Assembly (NCBI RefSeq): GCF_008369935.1
Contig: NZ_VTUZ01000027.1
Location: 1-64,000, forward strand
Reading direction: 5' to 3'
Length of the DNA stretch: 64,000 nt
Source: Paraburkholderia panacisoli
Lineage (GTDB): Bacteria > Pseudomonadota > Gammaproteobacteria > Burkholderiales > Burkholderiaceae
Shown: piece after piece, positions 16,282-26,523 of the stretch
Layout: each line of letters begins with the position of its first letter
How positions within the stretch are numbered: the first letter of the stretch is position 1
Notes under the pieces: generated by a model
Databases searched by the model: none
Told to the model about the DNA's origin: nothing
What the model saw: the letters and a program-made list of their open reading frames with translations, nothing else
Translations under genes and position numbers: made by a program

Positions 16282-17478
16282 TCAAAGTCCGAGAATCATC
16301 TGAGCGATGATGTTCTTTTGAATTTCGTTCGAGCCGCCGTAAATCGACGTCTTGCGGAAGTTGAAGTAGTACGCGGCCAGCGGCGCGGCATCGTCGTCGC
16401 CGGCCACGCTATGCTCGCGTTCGCCTTCGAGGAACTGCGGGTCGAATGGCGCGGCAAGCGGCCCGATTGCCTCGAACATCAGCTCCGTGAGCGCCTGTTG
16501 CACTTCCGTGCCTTTGATTTTCAGCATCGACGCTTCCGGTCCCGGTCCACGCCCGCCTGCCTCATTAGCGACCACGCGTTGCACGGTGACTTCGAGCGCC
16601 ATCAGCTCGATCTCGAGGCTCGCGACTTTCGCGGCGAAAACCGGATCTTGCAGCAACGGTTTGCCGTTCTTCTTCTGATCCAGCGCAACGCGCTTCAGGA
16701 ATACGAGTTCGCGCTTCGACTGCCCGACGCGCGCAATGCCCGTACGCTCGTGGCCGAGCAGATACTTCGCATAAGTCCAGCCGCGATTCTCCTCACCAAC
16801 CAGGTTTTCGACCGGCACCCTCACGTCTTCGAAGAACACCTCGTTGACTTCGTGCTCCTCGTCGAGCGTGATGATGGGGCGCACGGTGATGCCCGGCGTT
16901 TTCATGTCGATCAGCAGGAAGGAGATGCCCTCCTGCTTCTTGGCGCCACTGTCGGTGCGCACGAGGCAGAACATCATGTCTGCGTATTGGCCCAGTGTGG
17001 TCCAGGTTTTCTGACCGTTGACCAGATAATGGTCATCGACGCGCTCGGCGCGGGTACGCAGCGACGCCAGATCGGAACCGGAGCCCGGCTCGGAATAGCC
17101 TTGGCACCACCAGTCGGTGCCGTCGAGAATACGTGGCAAATAATGGCGCTTCTGTGCCTCATTGCCGTATTTCATTAGCACGGGCGCCACCATCGAAACA
17201 CCGAATGGCAGCACGGACGGCGCGCCGATACGCGCGCACTCTTCTTCCCAGATGTGCCGTTGGGTCGCGTCCCAGCCCGGGCCGCCGTATTCTCGCGGCC
17301 ACGCGATTGCCGACCAGCCGCGCGTGCCGAGCAGCTTGTGCCAGCTTGCGAAGTCTTCGCGGGAAAGACGCTTGTGATTGAGCACCTTGTCGCTCAGCTC
17401 GCGAGTCAGATTCGCTTCGAGCCAGGCGCGGATGTCGGCGCGGAACGCGTCGTCAGCGGGGGAATAGTCCAGATTCAT
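16282..17478 (-). CDS. Acyl-CoA dehydrogenase, long subunit
   Basis: 398 residues. FAD and substrate motifs are complete: GYSEPGSGSDLASLRTRA, NGQKTWTTLGQYADMMF, and the C-terminal SIYGGSNEIQKNIIAQMILGL, which is the signature of FadE-type partners. The protein probably supplies most of the FAD site of a heteromeric dehydrogenase with the neighbour at 15144. GAGACAC lies before ATG 17478. The DUF1178 gene is 48 bp upstream and likely heads the same transcript. Confidence 0.9.
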   Translation of the reverse strand: MNLDYSPADDAFRADIRAWLEANLTRELSDKVLNHKRLSREDFASWHKLLGTRGWSAIAWPREYGGPGWDATQRHIWEEECARIGAPSVLPFGVSMVAPVLMKYGNEAQKRHYLPRILDGTDWWCQGYSEPGSGSDLASLRTRAERVDDHYLVNGQKTWTTLGQYADMMFCLVRTDSGAKKQEGISFLLIDMKTPGITVRPIITLDEEHEVNEVFFEDVRVPVENLVGEENRGWTYAKYLLGHERTGIARVGQSKRELVFLKRVALDQKKNGKPLLQDPVFAAKVASLEIELMALEVTVQRVVANEAGGRGPGPEASMLKIKGTEVQQALTELMFEAIGPLAAPFDPQFLEGEREHSVAGDDDAAPLAAYYFNFRKTSIYGGSNEIQKNIIAQMILGL

Positions 17479-17526
17479 GCGTCGTGTCTCCTGGCCGCGA
17501 CCACCCGCCGCCAGAGAGCCACTGCG

Positions 17527-17952
17527 CTATTGCAGCGGTTCCTTCAGAGCAGCCGGGACCGGTAGCGGCATCACTTCGATGCCTTCTTCGACCAAGGCAC
17601 GCGCATCTTCAGGTGTCGTAACACCGCGAATATTGCGTGCGGGCGCTTCGTTGTAGTGAATGCGCCGCGCTTCCTCGGCGAAGCGGTCGCCCACGTTCTC
17701 GGTCTTTTCCAGTACCTCTCGCAGAGCGCGCATGACACGCGCCTGCATTTCACCTGCGCCCGCCGGCTGCTTCGTCTCGGTCGCGCCCGATAGATTCAGG
17801 CGCGGTGCCGACGGCAAACGGCTCACTTCGTTCGCACCGCAGATCGGACATTCGACGAGCTTGCGGGACTGCTGCGATTCAAAGTCATCAGCCGAAGCGA
17901 ACCAGCCTTCGAACCGATGGCCATGCGGACACTGTAAATCGAGGACCTTCAT
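17527..17952 (-). CDS. DUF1178 family protein
   Basis: 141 residues. The N terminus MKVLDLQCPHGHRFEGWF and the later CPICGANEV give a CxxH/CxxC pair that could bind one zinc or iron atom. The middle is helical (MRALREVLEKTENVGDRFAEEARR) and the C terminus contains VTTPEDARALVEEGIEVMPLP. This is the normal length for DUF1178 of proteobacteria. The family has no established function; it often sits beside carbon-nitrogen hydrolase or acyl-CoA genes. Here it is the first gene of the (-) acyl-CoA operon, with a palindromic site 39 bp upstream. Confidence 0.85.
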   Translation of the reverse strand: MKVLDLQCPHGHRFEGWFASADDFESQQSRKLVECPICGANEVSRLPSAPRLNLSGATETKQPAGAGEMQARVMRALREVLEKTENVGDRFAEEARRIHYNEAPARNIRGVTTPEDARALVEEGIEVMPLPVPAALKEPLQ

Positions 17953-17990
17953 GTGGAATCAGGGCTTGCGTGCCAGTTTAGCGCAAAATC

Positions 17991-18020
17991 AAATTTTGTG
18001 AACGGTCGTTCGCAAAATTT
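17991..18020. promoter_or_regulatory. 30-bp near-palindrome over a likely promoter, TetR-type operator
   Basis: Two 14-base arms (17991-18004 and 18007-18020) match with one mismatch; the core is GAACGGTCGTTC. On the minus strand TTCACA within the right part of the site and TAAACT 16 bp further on make a plausible -35/-10 pair for the DUF1178-acyl-CoA operon, so a bound repressor would block RNA polymerase. The GAACGGTC half also occurs at 59018-59025, upstream of the TetR gene. Which regulator binds is not known. Confidence 0.5.
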
Positions 18021-18148
18021 CACGGACGCCGCACCAACGCCGGACATTGTTGCCAAATCGAACGTGGTGCGCGATTTTACCGCTTTGCGCCGAGAGCTGC
18101 CGATCACATCGAGCCCGCTGCCTCTGCGCATGAGCCGCCGTCGGGTTG

Positions 18149-18673
18149 CTATGCGACCAGACTCGCGAGTTGGCGGTTGAACCGCGGCTCGAGTTCACGC
18201 ACTTCCTTGGCAAGATTGATCTGCTTCGCCGATTTCGCGACATCCGCCACGTCTGCCTTGATGTCGTACCCGCCGCGCTCGGTTAGCCAGTCGAGAATGT
18301 CCGACAGATGCCAAACCGATGCACTGCCCTCGTGGACCGGCGCAGGGAAGTCGATTGCGTGACTCAGCATCAGCTTGCGCATGTTCTGCCGCGACACGCC
18401 GGCAACCTCGGCAACGTCGGTGAGACCGACGAAATCCGGCCCCGCCTCGACCAGCCGCGCGGAGGGCACCGCTCGTTTGACGTCTTTGAGTGCGCTGACC
18501 AGCGCCTCGAACGCGGACGCAGCTTCGCGAGAAAAGAGCAGCGCGATGCGGCCTGGCTGCCCCACGCCCACGGTTGCGTCGTCGCAGCCTGCTTCGCCCA
18601 GACGCTCGACGATCTCGTCGACATCGCAATCGTGCGCTGCCAGCCGGTACTTCAAGGTGAACACATATTCCAT
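18149..18673 (-). CDS. HTH DNA-binding protein, putative antitoxin partner of the HicA-like gene
   Basis: 174 residues. The N-terminal 80 residues (MEYVFTLKYRLAAHDCDVDE... VGQPGRIALLFSREA) form an alpha/beta domain not recognised with certainty. A MerR/AlpA-like helix-turn-helix follows (FVGLTDVAEVAGVSRQNMRK, about 91-110) with the short winged part ASVWHLSDILDWL. The last 35 residues are charged helix. Its gene lies 51 bp downstream of a small HicA-like gene on the same strand, the order expected for hicA-hicB. An N-terminal partner-binding domain plus DNA-binding domain would suit an antitoxin that represses its own promoter. The antitoxin role is inference. Confidence 0.6.
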   Translation of the reverse strand: MEYVFTLKYRLAAHDCDVDEIVERLGEAGCDDATVGVGQPGRIALLFSREAASAFEALVSALKDVKRAVPSARLVEAGPDFVGLTDVAEVAGVSRQNMRKLMLSHAIDFPAPVHEGSASVWHLSDILDWLTERGGYDIKADVADVAKSAKQINLAKEVRELEPRFNRQLASLVA

Positions 18674-18724
18674 ACGTTACTCCTGCCTTGATCCAACCTA
18701 ACCTTTCGGCATTAAATCAATCTG

Positions 18725-18970
18725 CTACCGGCCAGCAGTGCAGTTGTCGACGATGCGCCGCAAGTGCCTTGCGTGGTTGCCCGGATTTTTCGGCGTACTC
18801 CAGACGCTCGATATGCAGAACTCTCCGCAACGACATTCCGCGTCTTTGTAAGGACAGTAAATCTTGCCCCAGGCGTGGCCTTTCCCGCCGCTCTGAACGC
18901 GCCAGCCGTTTTTCTCCGCATAGGCCAACGCGGCCTCGATTTCCTTTTTAGAGTGGCTTCCTCTGACCAT
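18725..18970 (-). CDS. Small HicA-like protein, putative RNA-binding toxin
   Basis: 81 residues. The order of parts resembles HicA (dsRNA-binding fold): helix KKEIEAALAYAEKNGWRV, then GGKGHAWGKIYCP, where GKGHAW takes the place of the GSHH segment with the catalytic His, and a last helix NHARHLRRIVDNC. An insertion with four cysteines (CPYKDAECRCGEFC) is unlike standard HicA and could bind metal. ATG 18970 is preferred over GTG 18976 because GGGAGG lies six bases before it. It is the first gene of a two-gene unit with the HTH gene, headed by a perfect inverted repeat. The match to HicA is by eye only. Confidence 0.55.
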   Translation of the reverse strand: MVRGSHSKKEIEAALAYAEKNGWRVQSGGKGHAWGKIYCPYKDAECRCGEFCISSVWSTPKNPGNHARHLRRIVDNCTAGR

Positions 18971-18990
18971 CGACACCCTCCCAATTTAGC

Positions 18991-19032
18991 GGGTGGAGTC
19001 ATGGTTGTCAAGTGACAACCATGACTCCACCC
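18991..19032. repeat. Perfect 20-bp inverted repeat upstream of the HicA-like gene
   Basis: The arms 18991-19010 and 19013-19032 are perfectly complementary, separated by 2 bp. The repeat ends 20 bp before ATG 18970. On the minus strand it holds TTGACA, followed after 17 bp by TAAATT, a good -35/-10 spacing, but that would start transcription inside the ribosome site, so the promoter reading is doubtful. It could be an operator for the HTH protein or an mRNA stem that hides the start. There is no T-run, so it is not a classic terminator. Confidence 0.8.
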
Positions 19033-19215
19033 GAAATCAAATCCATCTCATATCGTTCGTTATCCAAAACAAAGATAATGGCAAACGCCACAATCAGAGA
19101 TTCATACTAGCGTTATGAGGGTCGCCGCGCGAGACGGCCGGATGGTATAGGAAGAAGACACAGTTTTTCAGCCATTGCGCCGCATACTCGCTCGAAATCG
19201 CGTCCAACAATGACA

Positions 19216-19254
19216 AAGCCCCTTCCGGTCATAGACCGACAGGGGCTTCCTTTT
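19216..19254. terminator. Hairpin terminator at the end of the nuo/Nudix operon
   Basis: AAGCCCC 19216-19222 pairs with GGGGCTT 19242-19248, and CGGTC 19226-19230 with GACCG 19234-19238, separated by a 3-base internal loop. T-rich sequence follows on both strands (TTTG leftward, CCTTTT rightward). It lies 40-70 bp after the Nudix stop. The rest of 19033-19287 shows no gene or other clear signal. Confidence 0.65.
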
Positions 19255-19287
19255 CGCAGATTCAAAGCGGCCGCGCGCCGCAGCGCG

Positions 19288-19881
19288 TTATTCCGGCGCC
19301 GCGGTCGGCCACGCGCCCGACAACACCTTCTCCAGCCAGAACGTGCCGATGATCGTCTTCACATCGGTGATCTTGCCGGTGCGCACCCACTCGGACACCT
19401 CCGCCACAGTCGCCGTGAAGAGTTCGAGAAACTCGCCGTCGTCGAGCTTGCGCTCGCCCGCCGTCAGACCGCGCGCGATGTAGATATCAATGAATTCGGT
19501 GGAATAGGAAATAATCGGATGAACGCGCGTCAAATACACGTATTCACGCGCCGTATAGCCGGTTTCCTCGCGCAGTTCACGGATTGCGCAGGACAGCGCG
19601 CTCTCGTTCGGGTCGAGCTTGCCGGCCGGATATTCGACCATCACCTTGCCCATTGGATAGCGGTACTGGCTCTCCAGCAGCACGCGGCCGTCGTCGAACA
19701 ACGGAATCACCATCACGGCGCCCGGATGCTGCACGTATTCGCGAGTCGCCTGCTTGCCGTCCGGCAAGCGCACGGTATCGCACTTGACCGTCAGAAACGG
19801 ACCTTGATGGACCGTCTTGCTGTCGACACAGGTCTCGGTAAGCGCAGCGTCGTGATCGGGAAGATCGGGAAGTTCAGCCAT
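19288..19881 (-). CDS. Nudix hydrolase, ADP-ribose pyrophosphatase-like
   Basis: 197 residues. The Nudix box is complete: GKLDPNESALSCAIRELREE followed by TGY, with the REXXEEXG core that binds magnesium. The flanking text PGAVMVIPLFDDGRVLLESQYR and the PAG upstream of the box are those of ADP-ribose pyrophosphatases (NudF type), which cut ADP-ribose to AMP and ribose 5-phosphate. It is 43 bp downstream of the DUF2818 gene at the end of the nuo operon. Turnover of an NAD breakdown product fits next to an NADH dehydrogenase, but that link is only contextual. Confidence 0.88.
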   Translation of the reverse strand: MAELPDLPDHDAALTETCVDSKTVHQGPFLTVKCDTVRLPDGKQATREYVQHPGAVMVIPLFDDGRVLLESQYRYPMGKVMVEYPAGKLDPNESALSCAIRELREETGYTAREYVYLTRVHPIISYSTEFIDIYIARGLTAGERKLDDGEFLELFTATVAEVSEWVRTGKITDVKTIIGTFWLEKVLSGAWPTAAPE

Positions 19882-19924
19882 ATGCGGACCTCAGGACAGC
19901 CTGGTGCGCGACGGCGAGACGCCG

Positions 19925-20221
19925 TCAGCGGCGTTTGACGAGATATTGGAAGGTAAAGCCGGGAAATGCGAGCACGACGAACAGTGCGAACGTAATCGCG
20001 TAGAACTGCCAACCCTGTTCGAAGCGGTTCCCCGCTCGCGCTTCGAGCAGAAAACCGAGCGCGCCGACCACGAAATACAGCACGATCAATTCGGCTATGC
20101 GGATCCACGCACTCTTCTTCGCCGCTTTTAACGGCACGGCGGCAAAGAGGCGCTGATTCAGGAAAGGGAGGTTGGCGCCGACCAGCGCCAACAACACGAT
20201 AAACCAGCCTGCTGCCGACAT
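19925..20221 (-). CDS. DUF2818 family inner membrane protein
   Basis: 98 residues with three predicted membrane segments (FIVLLALVGANLPFL, AELIVLYFVVGALGFLL, FYAITFALFVVLAFPGFTF). Its ATG at 20219-20221 shares one base with the nuoN stop (TGATG), so it is translated with nuoN. DUF2818 follows nuoN in many beta-proteobacteria, which suggests an accessory or assembly role for complex I; no such role is proven. Confidence 0.85.
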   Translation of the reverse strand: MSAAGWFIVLLALVGANLPFLNQRLFAAVPLKAAKKSAWIRIAELIVLYFVVGALGFLLEARAGNRFEQGWQFYAITFALFVVLAFPGFTFQYLVKRR

Positions 20222-21693
20222 CAGAGCAGCAGCGTGTGCTGGATAGCCTGCAGGCAAGCCTTCAACAGCGGATCCGGCACGATACCGAGCACCAGCACGG
20301 CAACACCGTTGAGCGCGAGCAAAGCGCGCGTGCTGGTGTCGGCCATGATGGGCGACTTGTCTTGCGGCTCGTCAAAATACATCAGCTTGACGATACGCAG
20401 GTAGTAGAACGCGCCGAACAGCGACGTGATCACGGCCAGCACCGTGAGCCATGTCAGACCGGCATTCATGGTCGCCTGCAGCACCGCGAGCTTCGCGTAG
20501 AAGCCCACCGCGGGCGGAATGCCGGCGAGCGAGAACATCATGATCATCATCACGAACGCGAACACCGGGCTGCGTTGATTCAGGCCCTTGAAGTCCTCGA
20601 GCGTGTCCGCTTCGAAATCGCGACGGGCCAGCAGCATGATGACGCCGAAGGTGCCGAGCGTCGTAATCAGATAGACGATGCTGTAGAACATCGCCGAACC
20701 GTACGCGTTGGCGGCGCCCACAGTCTTCTGGTCGACCACGCCGGCCAGCAGTCCGAGCAGCACGAAGCCCATGTTCGAGATCGCCGAATACGCGAGCATG
20801 CGCTTGACGTTACGCTGCACGATACCGGTGATGTTGCCGACGATCAGCGACAGCGCCGCCAGAATCACCAGCATTTGTTGCCATTCGACCGCGAGCGGCA
20901 GCAGACCCATCACGAGGAAGCGCAGACCCCACGCGAATGCCGCGACCTTCGGGCCGCCGCCGACGATCAGCGTCATCGCCGTCGGAGCACCCTGGTACAC
21001 GTCGGGCACCCACATGTGGAACGGCACCGCGCCCATCTTGAACGCCACGCCGGCCACGATGAAGATCACACCGAACAGCAGCACGCTCGGATCGTAGTGG
21101 CTCGTGCCGATTGCCTTGAACACTTCGTTCAGGTCGAGCGAGCCGGTCGCGCCGTACAGCATCGAGATGCCGTACAGCAGGAACCCGGAAGCCAGCGCGC
21201 CGAGCACGTAGTACTTCATCGCGGCTTCGTTCGACTGCGCCACTTCGCGACGCAGCGCGATCACGGCGTACAGCGACAGCGACATCAGTTCCAGACCGAG
21301 ATACAGCGTCAGGAAGTTGTTGCCCGAGATCATCACGAGCTGGCCGAGCAGCGAGAACATGCCCAACAGGAAGAAATCGCCGCGGAACAAACCGCGATCT
21401 TCGAGGTAGCGGCGCGAATAAACGATCGACACGGCGTAGCCGAGCGACACCACCGCCTTCATCACGTTGGCGAACGGGTCCACCACGTACATGTGGCCGA
21501 AGAAGTAGCGCACTTGCGGGTCGAACGCGTTCATCGCAAACCAGATGCCGGCGACCAGCGTCGAGAAGAATGCGATGAAATACGTGGTACGGCGACCGTC
21601 CTGGCCGACGAACGTGTCGTTGAGCCACGCGACGACAACGGCGAACATCACCAGTGCGTCGGGCAACAGAGCAGTCATAGGGGCGTTTTGCAT
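20221..21693 (-). CDS. nuoN: NADH-quinone oxidoreductase subunit N
   Basis: 490 residues, about 14 membrane helices, one of the three antiporter-like proton-pumping subunits of complex I. Features include YVVDPFANVMKAVVSLGY, the conserved Lys/Glu helices (LGLELMSLSLYAVIAL with the pump Glu), and FKMGAVPFHMWVPDVYQGAP. ATG 21693 gives the normal length. It is the last structural nuo gene; DUF2818 overlaps its stop. Confidence 0.95.
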   Translation of the reverse strand: MQNAPMTALLPDALVMFAVVVAWLNDTFVGQDGRRTTYFIAFFSTLVAGIWFAMNAFDPQVRYFFGHMYVVDPFANVMKAVVSLGYAVSIVYSRRYLEDRGLFRGDFFLLGMFSLLGQLVMISGNNFLTLYLGLELMSLSLYAVIALRREVAQSNEAAMKYYVLGALASGFLLYGISMLYGATGSLDLNEVFKAIGTSHYDPSVLLFGVIFIVAGVAFKMGAVPFHMWVPDVYQGAPTAMTLIVGGGPKVAAFAWGLRFLVMGLLPLAVEWQQMLVILAALSLIVGNITGIVQRNVKRMLAYSAISNMGFVLLGLLAGVVDQKTVGAANAYGSAMFYSIVYLITTLGTFGVIMLLARRDFEADTLEDFKGLNQRSPVFAFVMMIMMFSLAGIPPAVGFYAKLAVLQATMNAGLTWLTVLAVITSLFGAFYYLRIVKLMYFDEPQDKSPIMADTSTRALLALNGVAVLVLGIVPDPLLKACLQAIQHTLLL

Positions 21694-21718
21694 GGTCTTT
21701 AAATTCCTCCGCTCGGCG

Positions 21719-23209
21719 TTACTGAGGCAACGGCAGCTTCGACTGCGCAACGTGGGAGAGGAGGTTTTCCACGGATACGTGCATCACATCGGTAAAGGGC
21801 TTCGGATACAGGCCCATGAACAGCGTCAGTGCGGCGAGCACTGCCAGCATGAAAAACTCGCGACGGTTGATGTCGAGCAGGCCCTTCACGTGATCGTTGG
21901 CGACCGCGCCGAAGTACACCCGCTTGTACATCCACAGCGTGTAGGCCGCGCCGAGAATCAGCGTGACTGCCGCACCGCCCGCGATCCAGAAGTTGTACTG
22001 GACGGAAGCCAGAATCACCATGAACTCGCCGACGAAACCGGAGGTGCCCGGCAAGCCGCAATTGGCCATCGCGAACAGCATTACGAATGCCGCGAACTTC
22101 GGCATCACGTTGACGACGCCGCCGTAATCGGCGATCTGACGCGAGTGCATGCGGTCGTACAGCACGCCGATGGTCAGGAACATCGCGCCCGACACGAAAC
22201 CGTGCGAAATCATCTGCACGATCGCGCCTTCCGCACCGAGCTGGTTGAAGATGAAGAAGCCAAGCGTGACGAAGCCCATGTGTGCGATCGACGAATACGC
22301 GACCAGCTTCTTCATGTCGGCCTGCACCATCGCGACCAGACCGATGTAGATCACCGCGATCAGCGACAGCGTGATGACGACGGGCGCGAGGAAGTGGCTT
22401 GCGTCAGGCGTGATCGGCAACGAGAACCGCAAGAAACCGTATGCGCCCAGCTTCAGCATGATCGCGGCCAGCACGACCGACCCGCCGGTCGGCGCTTCCA
22501 CGTGGGCGTCAGGCAACCACGTGTGCACCGGCCACATCGGCACCTTCACCGCGAAGGCCAGGAAGAACGCTATGAACAGCAGCACCTGTGGCGTCATCGC
22601 GATCTGCGCGTGCTGCCACGTGGCGAGGTCGAACGTGCCGGTTTCCACGTACAGGTACAGCAACGCGACCAGCATCAGCAGGGAGCCCGCCAGCGTGTAC
22701 AGGAAGAACTTGAATGCCGCGTACACGCGGTTCGCCCCACCCCACACGCCGATGATGATGTACATCGGGATCAGCGTCGCTTCGAAGAACACGTAGAACA
22801 GCATGCCGTCGGCTGCGCTGAACACGCCGACCATGATGCCCGACAGGATCAGGAACGCCGCAAGGTACTGCGCGACGTTCTTCGTGATCACTTCCCACGC
22901 GGAGATCACGACGATCACCGTGATCAATGCGGTCAGCACCACGAACCACATCGAGATGCCGTCGACACCCAGATGATAGGTAATGTGGAAGCGTTCGATC
23001 CAGGTCGCCTGTTCGACAAACTGCAGATCGGCGGTGCTCGAATCGAAACTGGTGATCAGCGGGATCGTCACGAGGAAACTGACGACCGAGCCGATCAGCG
23101 CGATCCAGCGCGCAGGTGCCGGGTTCCGGTCGGAACCGATAGCCAGGACCAGGAGACCGACGAGGATCGGTAACCAGATCGCGATGCTGAGAATCGGATA
23201 AGCGTGCAT
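21719..23209 (-). CDS. nuoM: NADH-quinone oxidoreductase subunit M
   Basis: 496 residues, 14 membrane helices, antiporter-like proton-pumping subunit. The essential Glu is in FYVFFEATLIPMYIIIGVWG, the central Lys helix in VKVPMWPVHTWLPDAHVEAP, and a C-terminal helix set follows. It starts at ATG 23209, 14 bp after the nuoL stop, and ends 25 bp before nuoN. Located in the cytoplasmic membrane arm of complex I. Confidence 0.95.
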   Translation of the reverse strand: MHAYPILSIAIWLPILVGLLVLAIGSDRNPAPARWIALIGSVVSFLVTIPLITSFDSSTADLQFVEQATWIERFHITYHLGVDGISMWFVVLTALITVIVVISAWEVITKNVAQYLAAFLILSGIMVGVFSAADGMLFYVFFEATLIPMYIIIGVWGGANRVYAAFKFFLYTLAGSLLMLVALLYLYVETGTFDLATWQHAQIAMTPQVLLFIAFFLAFAVKVPMWPVHTWLPDAHVEAPTGGSVVLAAIMLKLGAYGFLRFSLPITPDASHFLAPVVITLSLIAVIYIGLVAMVQADMKKLVAYSSIAHMGFVTLGFFIFNQLGAEGAIVQMISHGFVSGAMFLTIGVLYDRMHSRQIADYGGVVNVMPKFAAFVMLFAMANCGLPGTSGFVGEFMVILASVQYNFWIAGGAAVTLILGAAYTLWMYKRVYFGAVANDHVKGLLDINRREFFMLAVLAALTLFMGLYPKPFTDVMHVSVENLLSHVAQSKLPLPQ

Positions 23210-23223
23210 TAGTGTCCCTCGCC

Positions 23224-25290
<2,067 letters not shown>

Positions 25291-25307
25291 AACCGCTTTT
25301 CCTGAAA

Positions 25308-25613
25308 TTAACCTTTGAGCTGATCGAGATCCTCGACATTGATCGTGTCGAGACTACGGAACAGGGTCACCAGAATTGCGAGGCCGATCGCCGCTTCCGC
25401 CGCTGCAACCGTCAGCACGAAGAAGACAAAGATCTGGCCATGCACGTCGCCCAGATAATGCGAGAACGCGACGAAATTGGTGTTTACCGCGAGCAGCATC
25501 AGTTCGATCGCCATCAGGATGATGATGACGTTGCGGCGGTTCAGGAAAATGCCGACGACGCTGATCGCAAACATGATCGCGCCGAGGACAAGGTAATGGG
25601 CAAGGGTCAACAT
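25308..25613 (-). CDS. nuoK: NADH-quinone oxidoreductase subunit K
   Basis: 101 residues, three membrane helices, the usual length. The conserved glutamates are in MAIELMLLAVNTNFVAF and TVAAAEAAIGLAIL; they form part of the central hydrophilic axis along which charge moves during pumping. It is 20 bp downstream of nuoJ and 17 bp upstream of nuoL. Confidence 0.95.
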   Translation of the reverse strand: MLTLAHYLVLGAIMFAISVVGIFLNRRNVIIILMAIELMLLAVNTNFVAFSHYLGDVHGQIFVFFVLTVAAAEAAIGLAILVTLFRSLDTINVEDLDQLKG

Positions 25614-25633
25614 GATTTCTATCTCCTGTCCGC

Positions 25634-26320
25634 TCAGCTGTTTTTAGCAGGAGCCGACTCGGCCGCTGCTGCAGCTGCGGCGGCTTCTTCTGCCGCGACG
25701 GTTGCCGCGGTTTTCTCCGACGCCATCTTCACGATGCGTACACGGTCCTGCGCACGCACCTTGACCTGCGCGCTGACGTTCTGTCGCTTGCTGTCTTTCT
25801 TGTGGCTCGTGGTCAGCGCGATTGCCGCGATGATCGCCACTAGCAGCACGAGGCCGGCGATTTCGAACGCGAAGATGTAGTCGGTGTAGATGACCTTGCC
25901 GATCAGGCGCGTGTTCGACCAGTCGCCCATACCGTTCGCGGCCGCGGAGGTGTCGCGCAGCGCCGTGCCGGTTGCGCCGTAGCCGTGCCACAGGATCAGC
26001 GCGGTTTCGATCACGATGATCGCGCCCACCAGCGTGGCCATCGGCACGAAGCGTTTGAAGTCTTTGCGCAGCACGTCGAGATTGATGTCCAGCATCATCA
26101 CGACGAACAGGAACAGCACCATCACCGCGCCGACGTAGACCAGCACCAGCAGGATCGCAAGGAACTCGGCCTCCAGCAGCATCCAGATCGCGGCTGCGTT
26201 GAAGAACGCCAGCACCAGAAACAGTGCGGACGATACCGGGTTGCGCGAGGTGATCACCTTCAGCCCCGAGACAACCAGGAGCAGCGCGAAGATGTAGAAC
26301 AGTACGGTCGTGAATTCCAT
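25634..26320 (-). CDS. nuoJ: NADH-quinone oxidoreductase subunit J
   Basis: 228 residues with five membrane helices in the first 165 (e.g. LLEAEFLAILLVLVYVGAVM, the region of the pi-bulge and key Glu). The C-terminal 55 residues are an unusual hydrophilic tail, first Lys/Arg-rich and then alanine-rich (EEAAAAAAAAESAPAK), longer than in enteric NuoJ. It is preceded by a 203-bp gap after nuoI containing short repeats. Confidence 0.93.
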   Translation of the reverse strand: MEFTTVLFYIFALLLVVSGLKVITSRNPVSSALFLVLAFFNAAAIWMLLEAEFLAILLVLVYVGAVMVLFLFVVMMLDINLDVLRKDFKRFVPMATLVGAIIVIETALILWHGYGATGTALRDTSAAANGMGDWSNTRLIGKVIYTDYIFAFEIAGLVLLVAIIAAIALTTSHKKDSKRQNVSAQVKVRAQDRVRIVKMASEKTAATVAAEEAAAAAAAAESAPAKNS

Positions 26321-26523
26321 GATTACCGGTTCATCGTTAGGCCATCGTCAGGCATTGTTCTTTGGCACGCGTACTTGGCAAAGCGGGCGAAACCGCCCGA
26401 ACTGCTGCACAGGTGCGCCGTGCCGCGGCGTTCAGGCCGCGGCGCTCGGCCCGACAACAGGCCGTGTTACTGCTTTTACTGCTGCGTTTACCGCCGCGTT
26501 TACTGCATTAACAGCGAAGCGCT
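26321..26523 (-). repeat. nuoI-nuoJ spacer with degenerate GCAGTAAA repeats
   Basis: This is the largest gap inside the nuo operon. Read on the minus strand, 26465-26513 contains about four imperfect copies of a GCAGTAAA-like unit spaced 9-13 bp (on the plus strand ttactgc, ttactgc, ttaccgc, ttactgc). The remainder is GC-rich with GCCGCGG-type inverted repeats near 26420-26450. No open frame with coding character was seen. A similar repeat set lies in the pnp leader at 40609-40650. Confidence 0.5.

Noticed and set aside
18991..19032. Terminator for the palindrome upstream of the HicA-like gene
   Set aside because: There is no T-run on either strand and it lies upstream of the gene start, so an operator or mRNA stem is more likely.
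20236..21702. Long plus-strand frames opposite nuoN, nuoM, nuoL and nuoG (up to 1167 codons)
   Set aside because: They are the high-GC antisense of real nuo genes, with His/Arg/Gln-rich text and no domains.
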